Of a DNA stretch of 47,861 nucleotides, positions 33,272-42,659 are shown piece after piece. The stretch is from NCBI RefSeq assembly GCF_020829645.1, contig NZ_JAIVFS010000064.1, positions 1 through 47,861 on the forward strand, in the 5' to 3' direction. The position numbers and the translations under genes were made by a program. How positions within the stretch are numbered: position 1 is the first letter of the stretch; every line of letters begins with the position of its first letter. This DNA comes from Nostoc mirabile CHAB5784. Lineage in GTDB: Bacteria; Cyanobacteriota; Cyanobacteriia; Cyanobacteriales; Nostocaceae. Under the pieces are notes generated by a model that did not search any database, was not told the origin of the DNA, and saw only the letters and a list, made by a program, of their open reading frames with translations.

Positions 33272-34657
33272 ATGGATTCTATAGAACTCGAACCTTTAGT
33301 TGAAATTGTTAATCGCAAGCTACTTGAAAAGCAAATTCGCCCTCTCAATTACACAGAAATTCTGATTATGCAAGGTATTTGGCAATATCAAACGTATCAC
33401 CAAATTGCTCAAGAGAGGGGCTATAGTGCTGGCTACTTTACTAACGTCGTTGCTCCACAATTGTGCCAACGACTCACCGAACTCGTCGGTAGTCGTGTTA
33501 CTAAAAAAAATTGCCGGGTGTTACTGGAGTCTTATCTTGATGCTACCTGTACGCCTTTAAAAACAACGATTCTAAAGCAAGATTCTGTGGACTCATTTCC
33601 TGATACCGACCAAAAACCGTCACCTAGCTACCCCAGTGGTCCAGTTCCTCTTGGTTCCTCTTTTTACATTGAAAATTCTACCCTTTCTACACGAGTTTAT
33701 GAAGAAATTTCTAAACCAGGAGCCTTAGTACGGATAAAAGCTCCCAAGGAAATGGGTAAAACTTCAATGTTGTTGAGGATTTTGAACTACGCTGACTCCC
33801 AAGGCTACCGCACTGTAAGTCTTAATTTGGAACAGATTGATAGTTCAATTTTGAATGAATTGAATCTATTTTTGCGCTGGCTATGTGCTAATGTCAGCCG
33901 CCAACTACAAATTGAACCAAGATTAGACGACTATTGGGATGAAGATATCGGCAGCAAAGTCAGCTGTTCATTATATTTCCGAAAGTATTTACTAGAGCAA
34001 ATCAACTCTCCTGTAGTCTTGGTTTTAGACGAAGTGAACCAGATTTTTGAACATCCACAAGTGGCAAGAGATTTTCTACCGATGTTGCGTTCGTGGTATG
34101 AAGAAGCCAGAAGACTGCTCATCTGGCAAAAGCTGCGCTTGGTTGTCGTTCACTCCACTGAAATTTATGTTCCTCTGCAACTTAACCAGTCGCCTTTCAA
34201 TGTGGGTCTACCGATTCAGTTGAGTGATTTCTGTTTGGATCAGGTGCAGCAGTTAGCCCAAAGTTATGGACTTGACTGGAGCAATGGAGAGGAAAGCCGA
34301 CAATTAATGGCTATGGTTGGGGGACATCCAGCACTGATACACATGGCAATCTATCATCTAAGTTTTGAAGAGATGACTTTGGCGCAACTATTGAAAACTG
34401 CTCCTACATCTACCGGAATTTATTCCTATCACTTACAACGTCATTGGGTAACTCTGCAACAACAGTTGGAATTGCTCATAGCTGTTCATGCAGTTATGAG
34501 TTCTACGGAACCTGTGCAATTAGAACCAATTCTAGCTTACAAGTTAAGTAGCATGGGACTTATCAAATTAGATGCCAATAAAGCTACACCCAGTTGTCAG
34601 TTATATCGGCAGTATTTCAATAATCAGCAATCAAGAACAGATGAAACCTGTAATTAA
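33272..34657 (+). CDS. HTH plus AAA-like (AAA_35) NTPase, VMAP-type
   Basis: A 461-residue protein. ATG 33272 is preferred because GAGAGG lies about 10 bases upstream; a GTG at 33245 would add nine residues. The first 75 residues form an HTH-like domain (L-N-Y-T-E-I-L-I-M-Q-G-I-W, then Y-H-Q-I-A-Q-E-R-G-Y-S-A-G-Y) of the kind found at the N-terminus of cyanobacterial vWA-MoxR-associated proteins. The AAA-like domain follows after a Pro/Ser linker: P-L-G-S-S-F-Y-I-E, a P-loop A-P-K-E-M-G-K-T-S-M near 165, Walker B V-V-L-V-L-D-E-V-N near 255, and G-G-H-P-A-L-I near 350. No effector domain is fused, so it may be a stand-alone NTPase switch. The role is not known; ternary conflict systems are one context for this HTH. 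Confidence 0.8.
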   Translation: MDSIELEPLVEIVNRKLLEKQIRPLNYTEILIMQGIWQYQTYHQIAQERGYSAGYFTNVVAPQLCQRLTELVGSRVTKKNCRVLLESYLDATCTPLKTTILKQDSVDSFPDTDQKPSPSYPSGPVPLGSSFYIENSTLSTRVYEEISKPGALVRIKAPKEMGKTSMLLRILNYADSQGYRTVSLNLEQIDSSILNELNLFLRWLCANVSRQLQIEPRLDDYWDEDIGSKVSCSLYFRKYLLEQINSPVVLVLDEVNQIFEHPQVARDFLPMLRSWYEEARRLLIWQKLRLVVVHSTEIYVPLQLNQSPFNVGLPIQLSDFCLDQVQQLAQSYGLDWSNGEESRQLMAMVGGHPALIHMAIYHLSFEEMTLAQLLKTAPTSTGIYSYHLQRHWVTLQQQLELLIAVHAVMSSTEPVQLEPILAYKLSSMGLIKLDANKATPSCQLYRQYFNNQQSRTDETCN

Positions 34658-34772
34658 TAATTGATTAATAATAAGTATATTTAATATTAGTCATAGTTAT
34701 TAAAAACCGGAGCTAATTATATTAGCAAGTTTTTAAAAAAAAGACAATAAAAACTCTTAAAAGGTGAAATTT

Positions 34773-36587
34773 ATGGAAGAGAACTCAACAAATACTCCAA
34801 AATTTAACATTAAAAATTTTAAACGTTCTCCTCAAACAAACAGTAATGGCTGGGAAGCGGAAATAATTGAGGGAACTTGTCCAAATAATTTATCCGGTTA
34901 TGTCTTTATGATTGCCCCTTTCCACCGCCTGAAAGACCGCCATTTATTTGCTGGTGAAGGTGTAATTATTAAATGGGATCTCAAAGCTCAAAATGACAAA
35001 ATCAAAATCTACGCAAATAAACTGAGAACTTGGGATAGTTTTTGGAATAACAAACTACCAATATATAATCTGTCAAAAGCTTTTTTCCCGGCAGTTATCA
35101 CTCCTTTAGGAGTATCAGAAATTGCCAACACAGCTGTTGTGAACATGGATGGAAGGCTGCTTTTAACAGCAGATGCAGGTCGTTACTGGGAAGTAGATCC
35201 AGATACTCTTGAAACGATAACACCCATAGGATATTTTGACGAACATATCATTTCTGTTCCCTTAGCCTTCTTTCCTTTGGTAGCAAATACAGCCCACCCC
35301 TTGTACGACCCTAACATTAAAAAACTTATTTCCTGTGAATTAAAGTCTGAGCTTCGACCAGGCAATTTATTTACTGATATGGTTAGTGCTGTCTACATTA
35401 CTTATTGGGATGGCAAAGGAGAATTAGAACATTGGAAAGTCAAGGGAACGGTTCTTGATGGTACTCCACACACAGTTATAGTCACAGAAGAATGTATTAT
35501 GCTCCCAGATATGCCCTTCCAAATGGGAGTATCAATGCTGTTAGGGCTAAAAATTCCTCCTCTTAAGCCGTATCAAAAAACCCAGCTTTATGTTGTCAGC
35601 CGTGAAGAGATTGAAAAAGAACATAAAGGTGAAGAGATTGAAAAAGAACATAAAGATAGTATCACCTCACGCCTAATAACTTTTGATGGTGATAGCTACC
35701 ACTTTTTATGCAACTACTATCATATTGACGACAAAATTCATTGCGTCGCCATACAACAAGCAACAATTAGCCTGACAGATGCACTCGAAGAGGAGGATGT
35801 TAAACACTTTAGTGGCGAACCCTACAGTAAAGATTGGTGGGGTATACCTTGGATGTTTGCATTTGATCCTGGGGTATTGCGTAAAGTAGTAATCAAAGAT
35901 GCTCATTGTCAAAGCCAAGAAGCCTTTATCCATCCCGGATGGTTTTCCACAACACTCTACACAGCCGATCCCAGAGAATTCTTAACTAAAGAAGGATATT
36001 CTGCCATCTATCAAGTTTATACTGGCTATCACCGCGATTTTATTTGCCGTCGTCAATACCTTGGATTTCGTGATTGCCAGAATCGTATTCTCAAGGACGA
36101 ACAACTACCCCAACATGATGTTCCGTCAGTTTTAGCTAAAGTTCCCTTAAATAGAAACTGGGAAGAACTTACCAAACAAATCAAGGAAGAACAAGAACAA
36201 AATCCTGATACTCATATATCTCATTTAGGTAAAGAATTGCTTGATTTTTATGTCTTTCCTGACGGGTATGTTGTCAATAGTATTCAATTTATTCCACAAG
36301 AGCAGGGATATATTTTTACCACTATTTTGACACCTACAGATTACCTGGAAGCATGGTTATTCGCTGCTGATTATCTGAGTCAAGGCCCTATTGCTAAACT
36401 TCGTGTACCAGAAGGAGTTCATTTTGGTTTTAGCTTGCATTCAGAGTATTTTGAGAAAGTTATTCCTGCTAAACATAGCTATAGAAGATATAGATTATTA
36501 TCTGCTTTACGCAGTATAACGAAAGTTCCTTACGAATTCTTCTTCGACTCATTAGATAACATTCGCAGAAGAACCAGTAGTAATTAA
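34773..36587 (+). CDS. Carotenoid oxygenase family protein (RPE65-like)
   Basis: A 604-residue non-haem iron dioxygenase-type protein that cleaves double bonds of carotenoids or related polyenes. ATG 34773 is chosen, with AAAAGG upstream; a GTG at 34764 is less likely. All four iron-ligand histidines can be placed in blocks equivalent to those of the family: His175 (N-T-A-H-P), His233 (T-P-H-T-V), His317 (N-Y-Y-H-I-D-D) and His550 (E-G-V-H-F-G). It is longer than Synechocystis ACO (490) by loops, one of which (about 275-295) contains a 9-residue tandem duplication, G-E-E-I-E-K-E-H-K style. No signal peptide. Substrate unknown. It lies between the HTH-AAA gene and the giant kinase. Confidence 0.88.
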   Translation: MEENSTNTPKFNIKNFKRSPQTNSNGWEAEIIEGTCPNNLSGYVFMIAPFHRLKDRHLFAGEGVIIKWDLKAQNDKIKIYANKLRTWDSFWNNKLPIYNLSKAFFPAVITPLGVSEIANTAVVNMDGRLLLTADAGRYWEVDPDTLETITPIGYFDEHIISVPLAFFPLVANTAHPLYDPNIKKLISCELKSELRPGNLFTDMVSAVYITYWDGKGELEHWKVKGTVLDGTPHTVIVTEECIMLPDMPFQMGVSMLLGLKIPPLKPYQKTQLYVVSREEIEKEHKGEEIEKEHKDSITSRLITFDGDSYHFLCNYYHIDDKIHCVAIQQATISLTDALEEEDVKHFSGEPYSKDWWGIPWMFAFDPGVLRKVVIKDAHCQSQEAFIHPGWFSTTLYTADPREFLTKEGYSAIYQVYTGYHRDFICRRQYLGFRDCQNRILKDEQLPQHDVPSVLAKVPLNRNWEELTKQIKEEQEQNPDTHISHLGKELLDFYVFPDGYVVNSIQFIPQEQGYIFTTILTPTDYLEAWLFAADYLSQGPIAKLRVPEGVHFGFSLHSEYFEKVIPAKHSYRRYRLLSALRSITKVPYEFFFDSLDNIRRRTSSN

Positions 36588-36690
36588 AACATAAATCAAA
36601 ATATGATGTATTTTAAGCAATAGCTCAAAATACATTATAAAATCCATGTTGTATTTGCCACTTGATGTTAATGTATTTTGGTAGTTTATT

Positions 36691-39600
36691 ATGATTACTC
36701 TGAGTGGATACAAAATACTTACCCAAATGTCCGAAAGCAATAATTCAGAAGTTTATCGGGCTATTCAAGAATCTGACAATCAGCCAGTTATCCTCAAAGT
36801 ATTAAAGCAAGACTATTCTACTACCCAAGAACTTGCTCGCTATAAGCAGGAATATGAAATTACGCGCAATCTTAATTTTGAAGGAGCAATAAAAGTTTAT
36901 GGTTTAGGCTCTTATCAGAGAACGCTGGTTATGATCCTAGAAGATTTTGGGGGGATATCTTTAGACCGATGGTTCAAAGAACAACCTCTTAGATTTGAAA
37001 TTTTTTTTCCTATTGCTATTGAGATAGTTAAAAGTTTAGGTAATATTCATGCAGCCCATTTAATTCACAAAGATATTAATCCAGCTAATATTGTTTTCAA
37101 TCCCGCCACTAAACAACTCAAAATCATTGATTTTGGTATTGCTACCGTACTCAAACGAGAAGATCCTAGCCTCAAAAATCCCTACATTATTGAAGGCACT
37201 TTAGCCTATATTTCCCCTGAACAAACCAGGCGAATGAATCGCCCTTTAGACTACCGCACCGATTTCTATTCTCTCGGCGTTAGCTTCTACCAACTGCTGA
37301 CAGGACAATTACCCTTCGAGAGAACTGATGTCTTGGAGTTAGTTCACTGCCATCTAGCTATACAACCCATACCTCCTCATTTACTCAATTCTAACATTCC
37401 TTTGGTGGTCTCTAATTTAGTGATGAAGCTGATGGCCAAAACGGCTGAAGAAAGATATCAGAGTACCTACGGTATTAAAGCTGATTTAGAAGAATGCCTC
37501 AGACAATTTGAATCTACAGGTAAAATAGTAGACTTTCCCCTAGCCACTAAAGATATTACCGGACAGATCCAAATTCCTCAAATACTCTATGGTAGAGATG
37601 CAGAAATTTCAACCCTAATCGCAGCATTTGAAAGAGTAACAGCACCAGAAAAAGCCAAACCATTCGTAACGGAACTTATGCTAGTAGGTGGGTATTCTGG
37701 GGTTGGAAAAACAAGGTTAGTACAAGAACTCTATAAACCTCTAACTGAAAAACGAGGCTATTTTATCTTAGGTACATTTGATCAATTTCAACGTAATGTT
37801 CCCTACTCTGCGGTTGTCAACGCCTTTACTAACTTGGTACAGCAACTCTTAGGTGAAAGTAAAGCACAACTGAATCAATGGCGAGAAAAGCTTTTAACTG
37901 CTTTAGGAGTTAATGGACAGATAATTATAGATGTTATTCCCGAAGTCGAATTAATCATTGGCAAGCAACCACCCGTATCAGAATTAAGAGCAACAGAAGC
38001 TCAAAATCGCTTCAATTTGGTCTTTAAAAATTTTATTCGCGTATTTTGTTCCCCTGAGCAACCTCTCATTATCTTTCTTGATAATTTACAATGGGCAGAT
38101 TCGGCCAGCCTAAAGTTAATAGAATTGATTATGATGGATGCAAAACTTAAATTTTTATTTCTCATTGGAGCTTATAGAGATAACGAAGTCAACCACGCTC
38201 ATCCTTTAAAAAATACTCTTATAAATTTACGACGAGCAGGAATAATTATAAATGAAATTATTTTAAAGCCACTAGAATTACATCATATTAATCAATTAAT
38301 TGCAGATGCAATCTTCAGTGAAATAAAATATATAAAACCTTTAGCAGAATTAGTCTACCGAAAAACTAATGGCAACACTTTTTTTGTTAATGAATTTTTA
38401 AAAACAATTCATTCAAATGACTTGCTTGTATATAAGCATGATTCATTCGATAAAAATCAAAAACCCTCTTGGCATTGGGATATAAAATTGATTGAAGAGT
38501 TAAACATTACTGATAATGTAGTTGAATTAATGCTCGTTCAAATGCAAAAATTGCCACAAGCTACTCAACAAATTTTAATTGTAGCATCTTGTATGGGAGC
38601 AGAATTTAACTTATATACAATTTCTATAGTTTGTAAAAAACCAGAAACGGAAATTTTCAAAAGTTTAGTTCCAGCAATTGATACAGGTTTAATTATTCCT
38701 GTGTCAGAATTAAACGAACAACTACTAATTCAAAATTATAAATTCGGGCATGACCGCATCCAGCAAGCAGCTAATATTCTCATTGATGAACAACAAAATC
38801 CAGCTATTAACTTAAAAATTGGCCGTTTGCTATGGAAGAATACTCAAGCAGAAGATTTATCTGAAAAAATATTTGAGATTGTCGATCATCTTAATGTAGG
38901 GCGTAAACTTATTACTGATCAACAAGAACAAATTAAAGTTGCAGCACTCAATTTACTAGCAGGACAAAAAGCCAAAGCAGCAATGGCTTACGAAGCCGCA
39001 CTCAAATATTTAAAAGTAGGGCAGGAACTTTTAGAAGATAAAAGTTGGCAAAAAAACTACAATTTGAAACTAAATATATATGTGGAAGCAACGGAGGTAG
39101 CATATTTAAATGGAAATTTTGAACAGATGGAAAAATTAACTTTAGTGGTGTTAACAGAAGCAAAAACTTCATTAGATAAGCTAAAAGTATATGAAGTCAA
39201 TATTGAAGCTTTACAAGCCCAAAATAAAGAGCTAGAAGCTATTAAGACTGCATTGCCCGTGTTGCATACTTTAGGAATTGATTTTCCCGAATTAGTTCAA
39301 CCATTAGATATTCAACAAGAATTAGAAAAAACTCGAACAAATTTAGCGGGTAAATGTATCGAGGATTTAATTAATTTGCCCCAAATGAACGAACCGTACA
39401 AATTAGCGGTAATGAGAGTGACAAGTTGCATATTTTCTTCTATCTATATTGCTGCTTCTAATTTGTTACCATTACTAGTTTCTAAACAGGTAAATTTATC
39501 GCTGGAATATGGGAACACTTCTCTATCTGCTTTTGCTTATGTTAATTACGGATTAATTCTGTGTGGTGTATTAGATGAAATTGAGGAAGGTTATCAATTT

Positions 39601-42099
39601 GGTTGCCTAGCTCTAAATTTGGTGGATAAATTTCATGCTAAAGAACTTATTTCTAAAATCAAGGCTGTGTTTTACGCAACTATTAGTATTTGGAAAGAAC
39701 CGATTAGATCCTCTTTAAAGCTATTGCAAATTACCTATCAAATTGGCTTAGAAATGGGAGATTTATATTATGGAACTACCTGTGCTTTTATATACTCATT
39801 CCATTCAATTTTTGTAGGACAAGAACTTAATAATTTGGCATTAGAAATAGCTAGCTACAGTCAAACTCTTAGCCAACTAAAACAAGAAGGTACCCTCAAT
39901 TACAATAATATTTATGGTCAGACTGTCTTAAACTTGATGGGGCGTGCTGAATCTCCCTACCGTTTGTTAGGAGAAGCATACAATGAAGAAATTATGCTTC
40001 CGCTTCATCTCAAGACAAACGATCGCTATGCCCTTTGCGCTTTATATTTTAATAAACTGTACCTATGTTATCTTTTTGGAGATTATTCTCTAGCTGTTGA
40101 AAATGCTGAAAAAGCAGAACAATATCTAGATGGAGCAACTGCTACATTACTGATTTCTCTATTTTATTTTTATGATTCCCTAGCTCGCCTTGCTAACTAT
40201 GACTCTGCATCAAAAACTCAAAAACAGCAAATATTAGTAAAAGTTACAGAACATCAAGAGAAAATGCGAAATTGGACGCGTTATGCTTCGATAAATTACT
40301 TGCATAAATTTTACTTAGTAGAAGCAGAGCAGCATCGTGTGAAAGGAGATGCGCTAAAAGCGATGGAATTTTATAATCGCGCTATTGAGTTAGCTAAAGA
40401 AAATCAATATTGCAATGAAGAAGCACTAGCTAATGAACTAGCGGCGAAGTTCTATTTAGCTAATGGTCTCAACAAAATCGCTCAAATTTATATGACCGAT
40501 GCCTGGTATTGCTATCTCAAATGGGGAGCAGCAGCTAAAATTAAAGATTTAGAAAATAGATATCCTAATTTGCTAGCTATCAAATCTGAGATCATAGCAC
40601 CAGGAAAACCTAGTTTTAAAACTACCAGTGAACAAACTAGCTCAGAAGTACTGGATTTGAAAACAGTTGTGAAAGCATCGCAAGTTATAGCCAGTGAAAT
40701 TGTATTGAACAAATTGCTGGAAAAGTTGATGAAAATTGTGATCGAGAATGCAGGTGCTCAAAAAGGCTATTTAATTCTCGACAAAGCAGGTGAGTGGGTA
40801 ATTGGAGCTCAAGGATCGGTAAGTTCTGATAGCGTTACTATTATGCAGTCGATTCCAGTTAACTCATCAGATAGCGATCGCCAAACACCTCCCTTATCAG
40901 CTGCTATCATCAATTATGTTGCTCGTACTCAAAAGGATATAGTTTTAAATGATGCAGTTCATGAAGGAGAGTTTATCCGTGATCCTTACGTTGTAGTAAA
41001 TCAACCTAAATCGGTTCTCTGCACTCCTCTGCTTTATCAAGGCAAACTGAGCGGTATTTTATATCTAGAAAATAATTTAACAACGGGTGCATTTACTCCT
41101 GAACAAGTTGAAATTTTAAGAATCCTTTCTACTCAAGCAGCTATCTCCATTGAAAATTCTTGCCTTTACGAGCAATTAGAGGATTACAATCGAACTCTAG
41201 AACAGAAAGTAAAAGCCAGAACCCAGGAATTACGAGACAAAAATCAGGAATTAGCCAGCACCCTGCAAAAGCTCAAAGCCACACAAGACCAAATTATTGC
41301 TCAAGAAAAATTAGCTTCTTTAGGAGCATTAGCAGCAGGTATTGCCCATGAGATCAAAAATCCCTTAAACTTTGTTAACAATTTTGCCGAACTTTCTGTG
41401 CAATTAACCCAGGAATTGCTTGAAGAGCTAGAAACTCAAAAAGATCAATTAGAGTCACAAAGCAGAGAAAACATTGAAGAAATTTTAGATGATCTGAGCA
41501 AAAACGCTCAAAAAATAAATGAGCATGGTAAAAGAGCAAATGATATCGTCAATGGAATGCTTATGCTCTCTAGAGGGCAACTCGGCAAACGACAACTAAA
41601 TGATATCAACGCTTTGTTAGAAGAGTCTATAAATTTGGCTTATCATGGGATGCGTGCCAAAGATCCTTCTTTTCAAGTCGCCATCGAAACAAATTATGAC
41701 CAACAAATTCCTAAGTTGAATATCATACCGCAAGATATTAGCCGTGCCTTCATTAATATCATTAATAATGCTTGCTATGCAGCCAATGAGAAAAAGAAAG
41801 AAGTAGAAGCAGGATTCTTGCCAAAAATCTCGATTAAAACTAAGGATTTGGCTGAAAAAGTAGAAATACGTATTCAAGATAACGGCAATGGTATTTCTCA
41901 GGAAGTTGTCGATAAAATTTTTAATCCCTTTTTCACCACCAAACCTACAGGTGAAGGAACAGGCTTAGGTTTATCAATTAGCCACGATATTATTGTGCAG
42001 GGGCATCAAGGAGAAATACGAGTAGAATCTAAAGTTAAAAATTATACAATTTTCATCATCAATTTACCTAAGGATCTACCAAATCAGAATAATATTTAA
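36691..42099 (+). CDS. Hybrid Ser/Thr protein kinase - AAA ATPase - GAF - histidine kinase
   Basis: An 1802-residue cytoplasmic signalling protein with no membrane helix. Ser/Thr kinase domain, about 5-272: Lys36 in V-I-L-K-V-L-K, H-K-D-I-N-P-A-N with Asp128 and Asn133, and D-F-G at 147-149. AAA_16-type ATPase, about 298-650: Walker A G-Y-S-G-V-G-K-T at 334-341 and Walker B L-I-I-F-L-D-N near 459-465. A long helical TPR-like region covers about 700-1310, a GAF domain about 1345-1490 and a coiled coil about 1490-1540. The histidine kinase has His1553 in G-I-A-H-E-I-K-N-P and a HATPase with the N-box near 1690 and G-T-G-L-G-L-S near 1756. This PknB-AAA-GAF-HK arrangement is common in Nostoc; such proteins affect nitrogen or stress responses in studied cases. 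Two receiver genes follow and may be its partners. Confidence 0.93.
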   Translation: MITLSGYKILTQMSESNNSEVYRAIQESDNQPVILKVLKQDYSTTQELARYKQEYEITRNLNFEGAIKVYGLGSYQRTLVMILEDFGGISLDRWFKEQPLRFEIFFPIAIEIVKSLGNIHAAHLIHKDINPANIVFNPATKQLKIIDFGIATVLKREDPSLKNPYIIEGTLAYISPEQTRRMNRPLDYRTDFYSLGVSFYQLLTGQLPFERTDVLELVHCHLAIQPIPPHLLNSNIPLVVSNLVMKLMAKTAEERYQSTYGIKADLEECLRQFESTGKIVDFPLATKDITGQIQIPQILYGRDAEISTLIAAFERVTAPEKAKPFVTELMLVGGYSGVGKTRLVQELYKPLTEKRGYFILGTFDQFQRNVPYSAVVNAFTNLVQQLLGESKAQLNQWREKLLTALGVNGQIIIDVIPEVELIIGKQPPVSELRATEAQNRFNLVFKNFIRVFCSPEQPLIIFLDNLQWADSASLKLIELIMMDAKLKFLFLIGAYRDNEVNHAHPLKNTLINLRRAGIIINEIILKPLELHHINQLIADAIFSEIKYIKPLAELVYRKTNGNTFFVNEFLKTIHSNDLLVYKHDSFDKNQKPSWHWDIKLIEELNITDNVVELMLVQMQKLPQATQQILIVASCMGAEFNLYTISIVCKKPETEIFKSLVPAIDTGLIIPVSELNEQLLIQNYKFGHDRIQQAANILIDEQQNPAINLKIGRLLWKNTQAEDLSEKIFEIVDHLNVGRKLITDQQEQIKVAALNLLAGQKAKAAMAYEAALKYLKVGQELLEDKSWQKNYNLKLNIYVEATEVAYLNGNFEQMEKLTLVVLTEAKTSLDKLKVYEVNIEALQAQNKELEAIKTALPVLHTLGIDFPELVQPLDIQQELEKTRTNLAGKCIEDLINLPQMNEPYKLAVMRVTSCIFSSIYIAASNLLPLLVSKQVNLSLEYGNTSLSAFAYVNYGLILCGVLDEIEEGYQFGCLALNLVDKFHAKELISKIKAVFYATISIWKEPIRSSLKLLQITYQIGLEMGDLYYGTTCAFIYSFHSIFVGQELNNLALEIASYSQTLSQLKQEGTLNYNNIYGQTVLNLMGRAESPYRLLGEAYNEEIMLPLHLKTNDRYALCALYFNKLYLCYLFGDYSLAVENAEKAEQYLDGATATLLISLFYFYDSLARLANYDSASKTQKQQILVKVTEHQEKMRNWTRYASINYLHKFYLVEAEQHRVKGDALKAMEFYNRAIELAKENQYCNEEALANELAAKFYLANGLNKIAQIYMTDAWYCYLKWGAAAKIKDLENRYPNLLAIKSEIIAPGKPSFKTTSEQTSSEVLDLKTVVKASQVIASEIVLNKLLEKLMKIVIENAGAQKGYLILDKAGEWVIGAQGSVSSDSVTIMQSIPVNSSDSDRQTPPLSAAIINYVARTQKDIVLNDAVHEGEFIRDPYVVVNQPKSVLCTPLLYQGKLSGILYLENNLTTGAFTPEQVEILRILSTQAAISIENSCLYEQLEDYNRTLEQKVKARTQELRDKNQELASTLQKLKATQDQIIAQEKLASLGALAAGIAHEIKNPLNFVNNFAELSVQLTQELLEELETQKDQLESQSRENIEEILDDLSKNAQKINEHGKRANDIVNGMLMLSRGQLGKRQLNDINALLEESINLAYHGMRAKDPSFQVAIETNYDQQIPKLNIIPQDISRAFINIINNACYAANEKKKEVEAGFLPKISIKTKDLAEKVEIRIQDNGNGISQEVVDKIFNPFFTTKPTGEGTGLGLSISHDIIVQGHQGEIRVESKVKNYTIFIINLPKDLPNQNNI

Positions 42100-42267
42100 G
42101 CCAAGGTAGTTAGGACATCGATAAACGATAAAATTTAGACACGAAAGGACTTTAACTCTGTCACCTGGCACCTGGCACCTGCTATAAAATGAATTGAATC
42201 GTCTGAAAATTTCTCATGATTCATTGTAGTATTTATATGTAAGGCAGATTTTTAATGGATTGTTCTC

Positions 42268-42636
42268 ATGAAAATAATAGTTGTAGATGACGAACAAGAT
42301 ATTCAGTTATTGTTTGAACAGCAATTTCGCAAAGAAATTAAAAACAACCAAATTCAATTACATTTTGCATTTTCAGCAGAAGAAGCACTACAATATTTAC
42401 AAAGAGAATTAAATAATTGCATCAGTTTAATTTTAACAGATATTAATATGCCGGGTATGAGCGGGCTAGAAATGCTCAAAATTATCAAAACAATTTCTCC
42501 TAATTTAAAAGTATTTATGATTAGTGCATATAACGACGAGAGTAATTACATAATTGCTAAAGAATATGGAGCTGATGATTATATTATAAAACCAATTGCA
42601 TTTAATACACTCAAAACAAAAATATTAAATTTATAA
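42268..42636 (+). CDS. Single-domain response regulator (receiver only)
   Basis: A 122-residue CheY-like receiver with no output domain. The acidic pocket is Asp7-Asp8, the phosphoacceptor is Asp58 in L-I-L-T-D-I-N-M-P-G-M-S-G, the switch residue is Ser86 and the conserved Lys is Lys108 in Y-I-I-K-P-I. The order matches the family. It lies 168 bp after the hybrid kinase and 23 bp before the REC-PAS-AAA gene, so it is likely part of one phosphorelay: His1553 of the kinase to this receiver and/or the next one (inference). Confidence 0.93.
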   Translation: MKIIVVDDEQDIQLLFEQQFRKEIKNNQIQLHFAFSAEEALQYLQRELNNCISLILTDINMPGMSGLEMLKIIKTISPNLKVFMISAYNDESNYIIAKEYGADDYIIKPIAFNTLKTKILNL

Positions 42637-42659
42637 ATCAAATAACATAGGAAATAAAA

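Noticed and set aside
42160..42182. CACCTGG tandem heptamers before the receiver gene
   Set aside because: Only about three units; too short to call more than a minor simple repeat.
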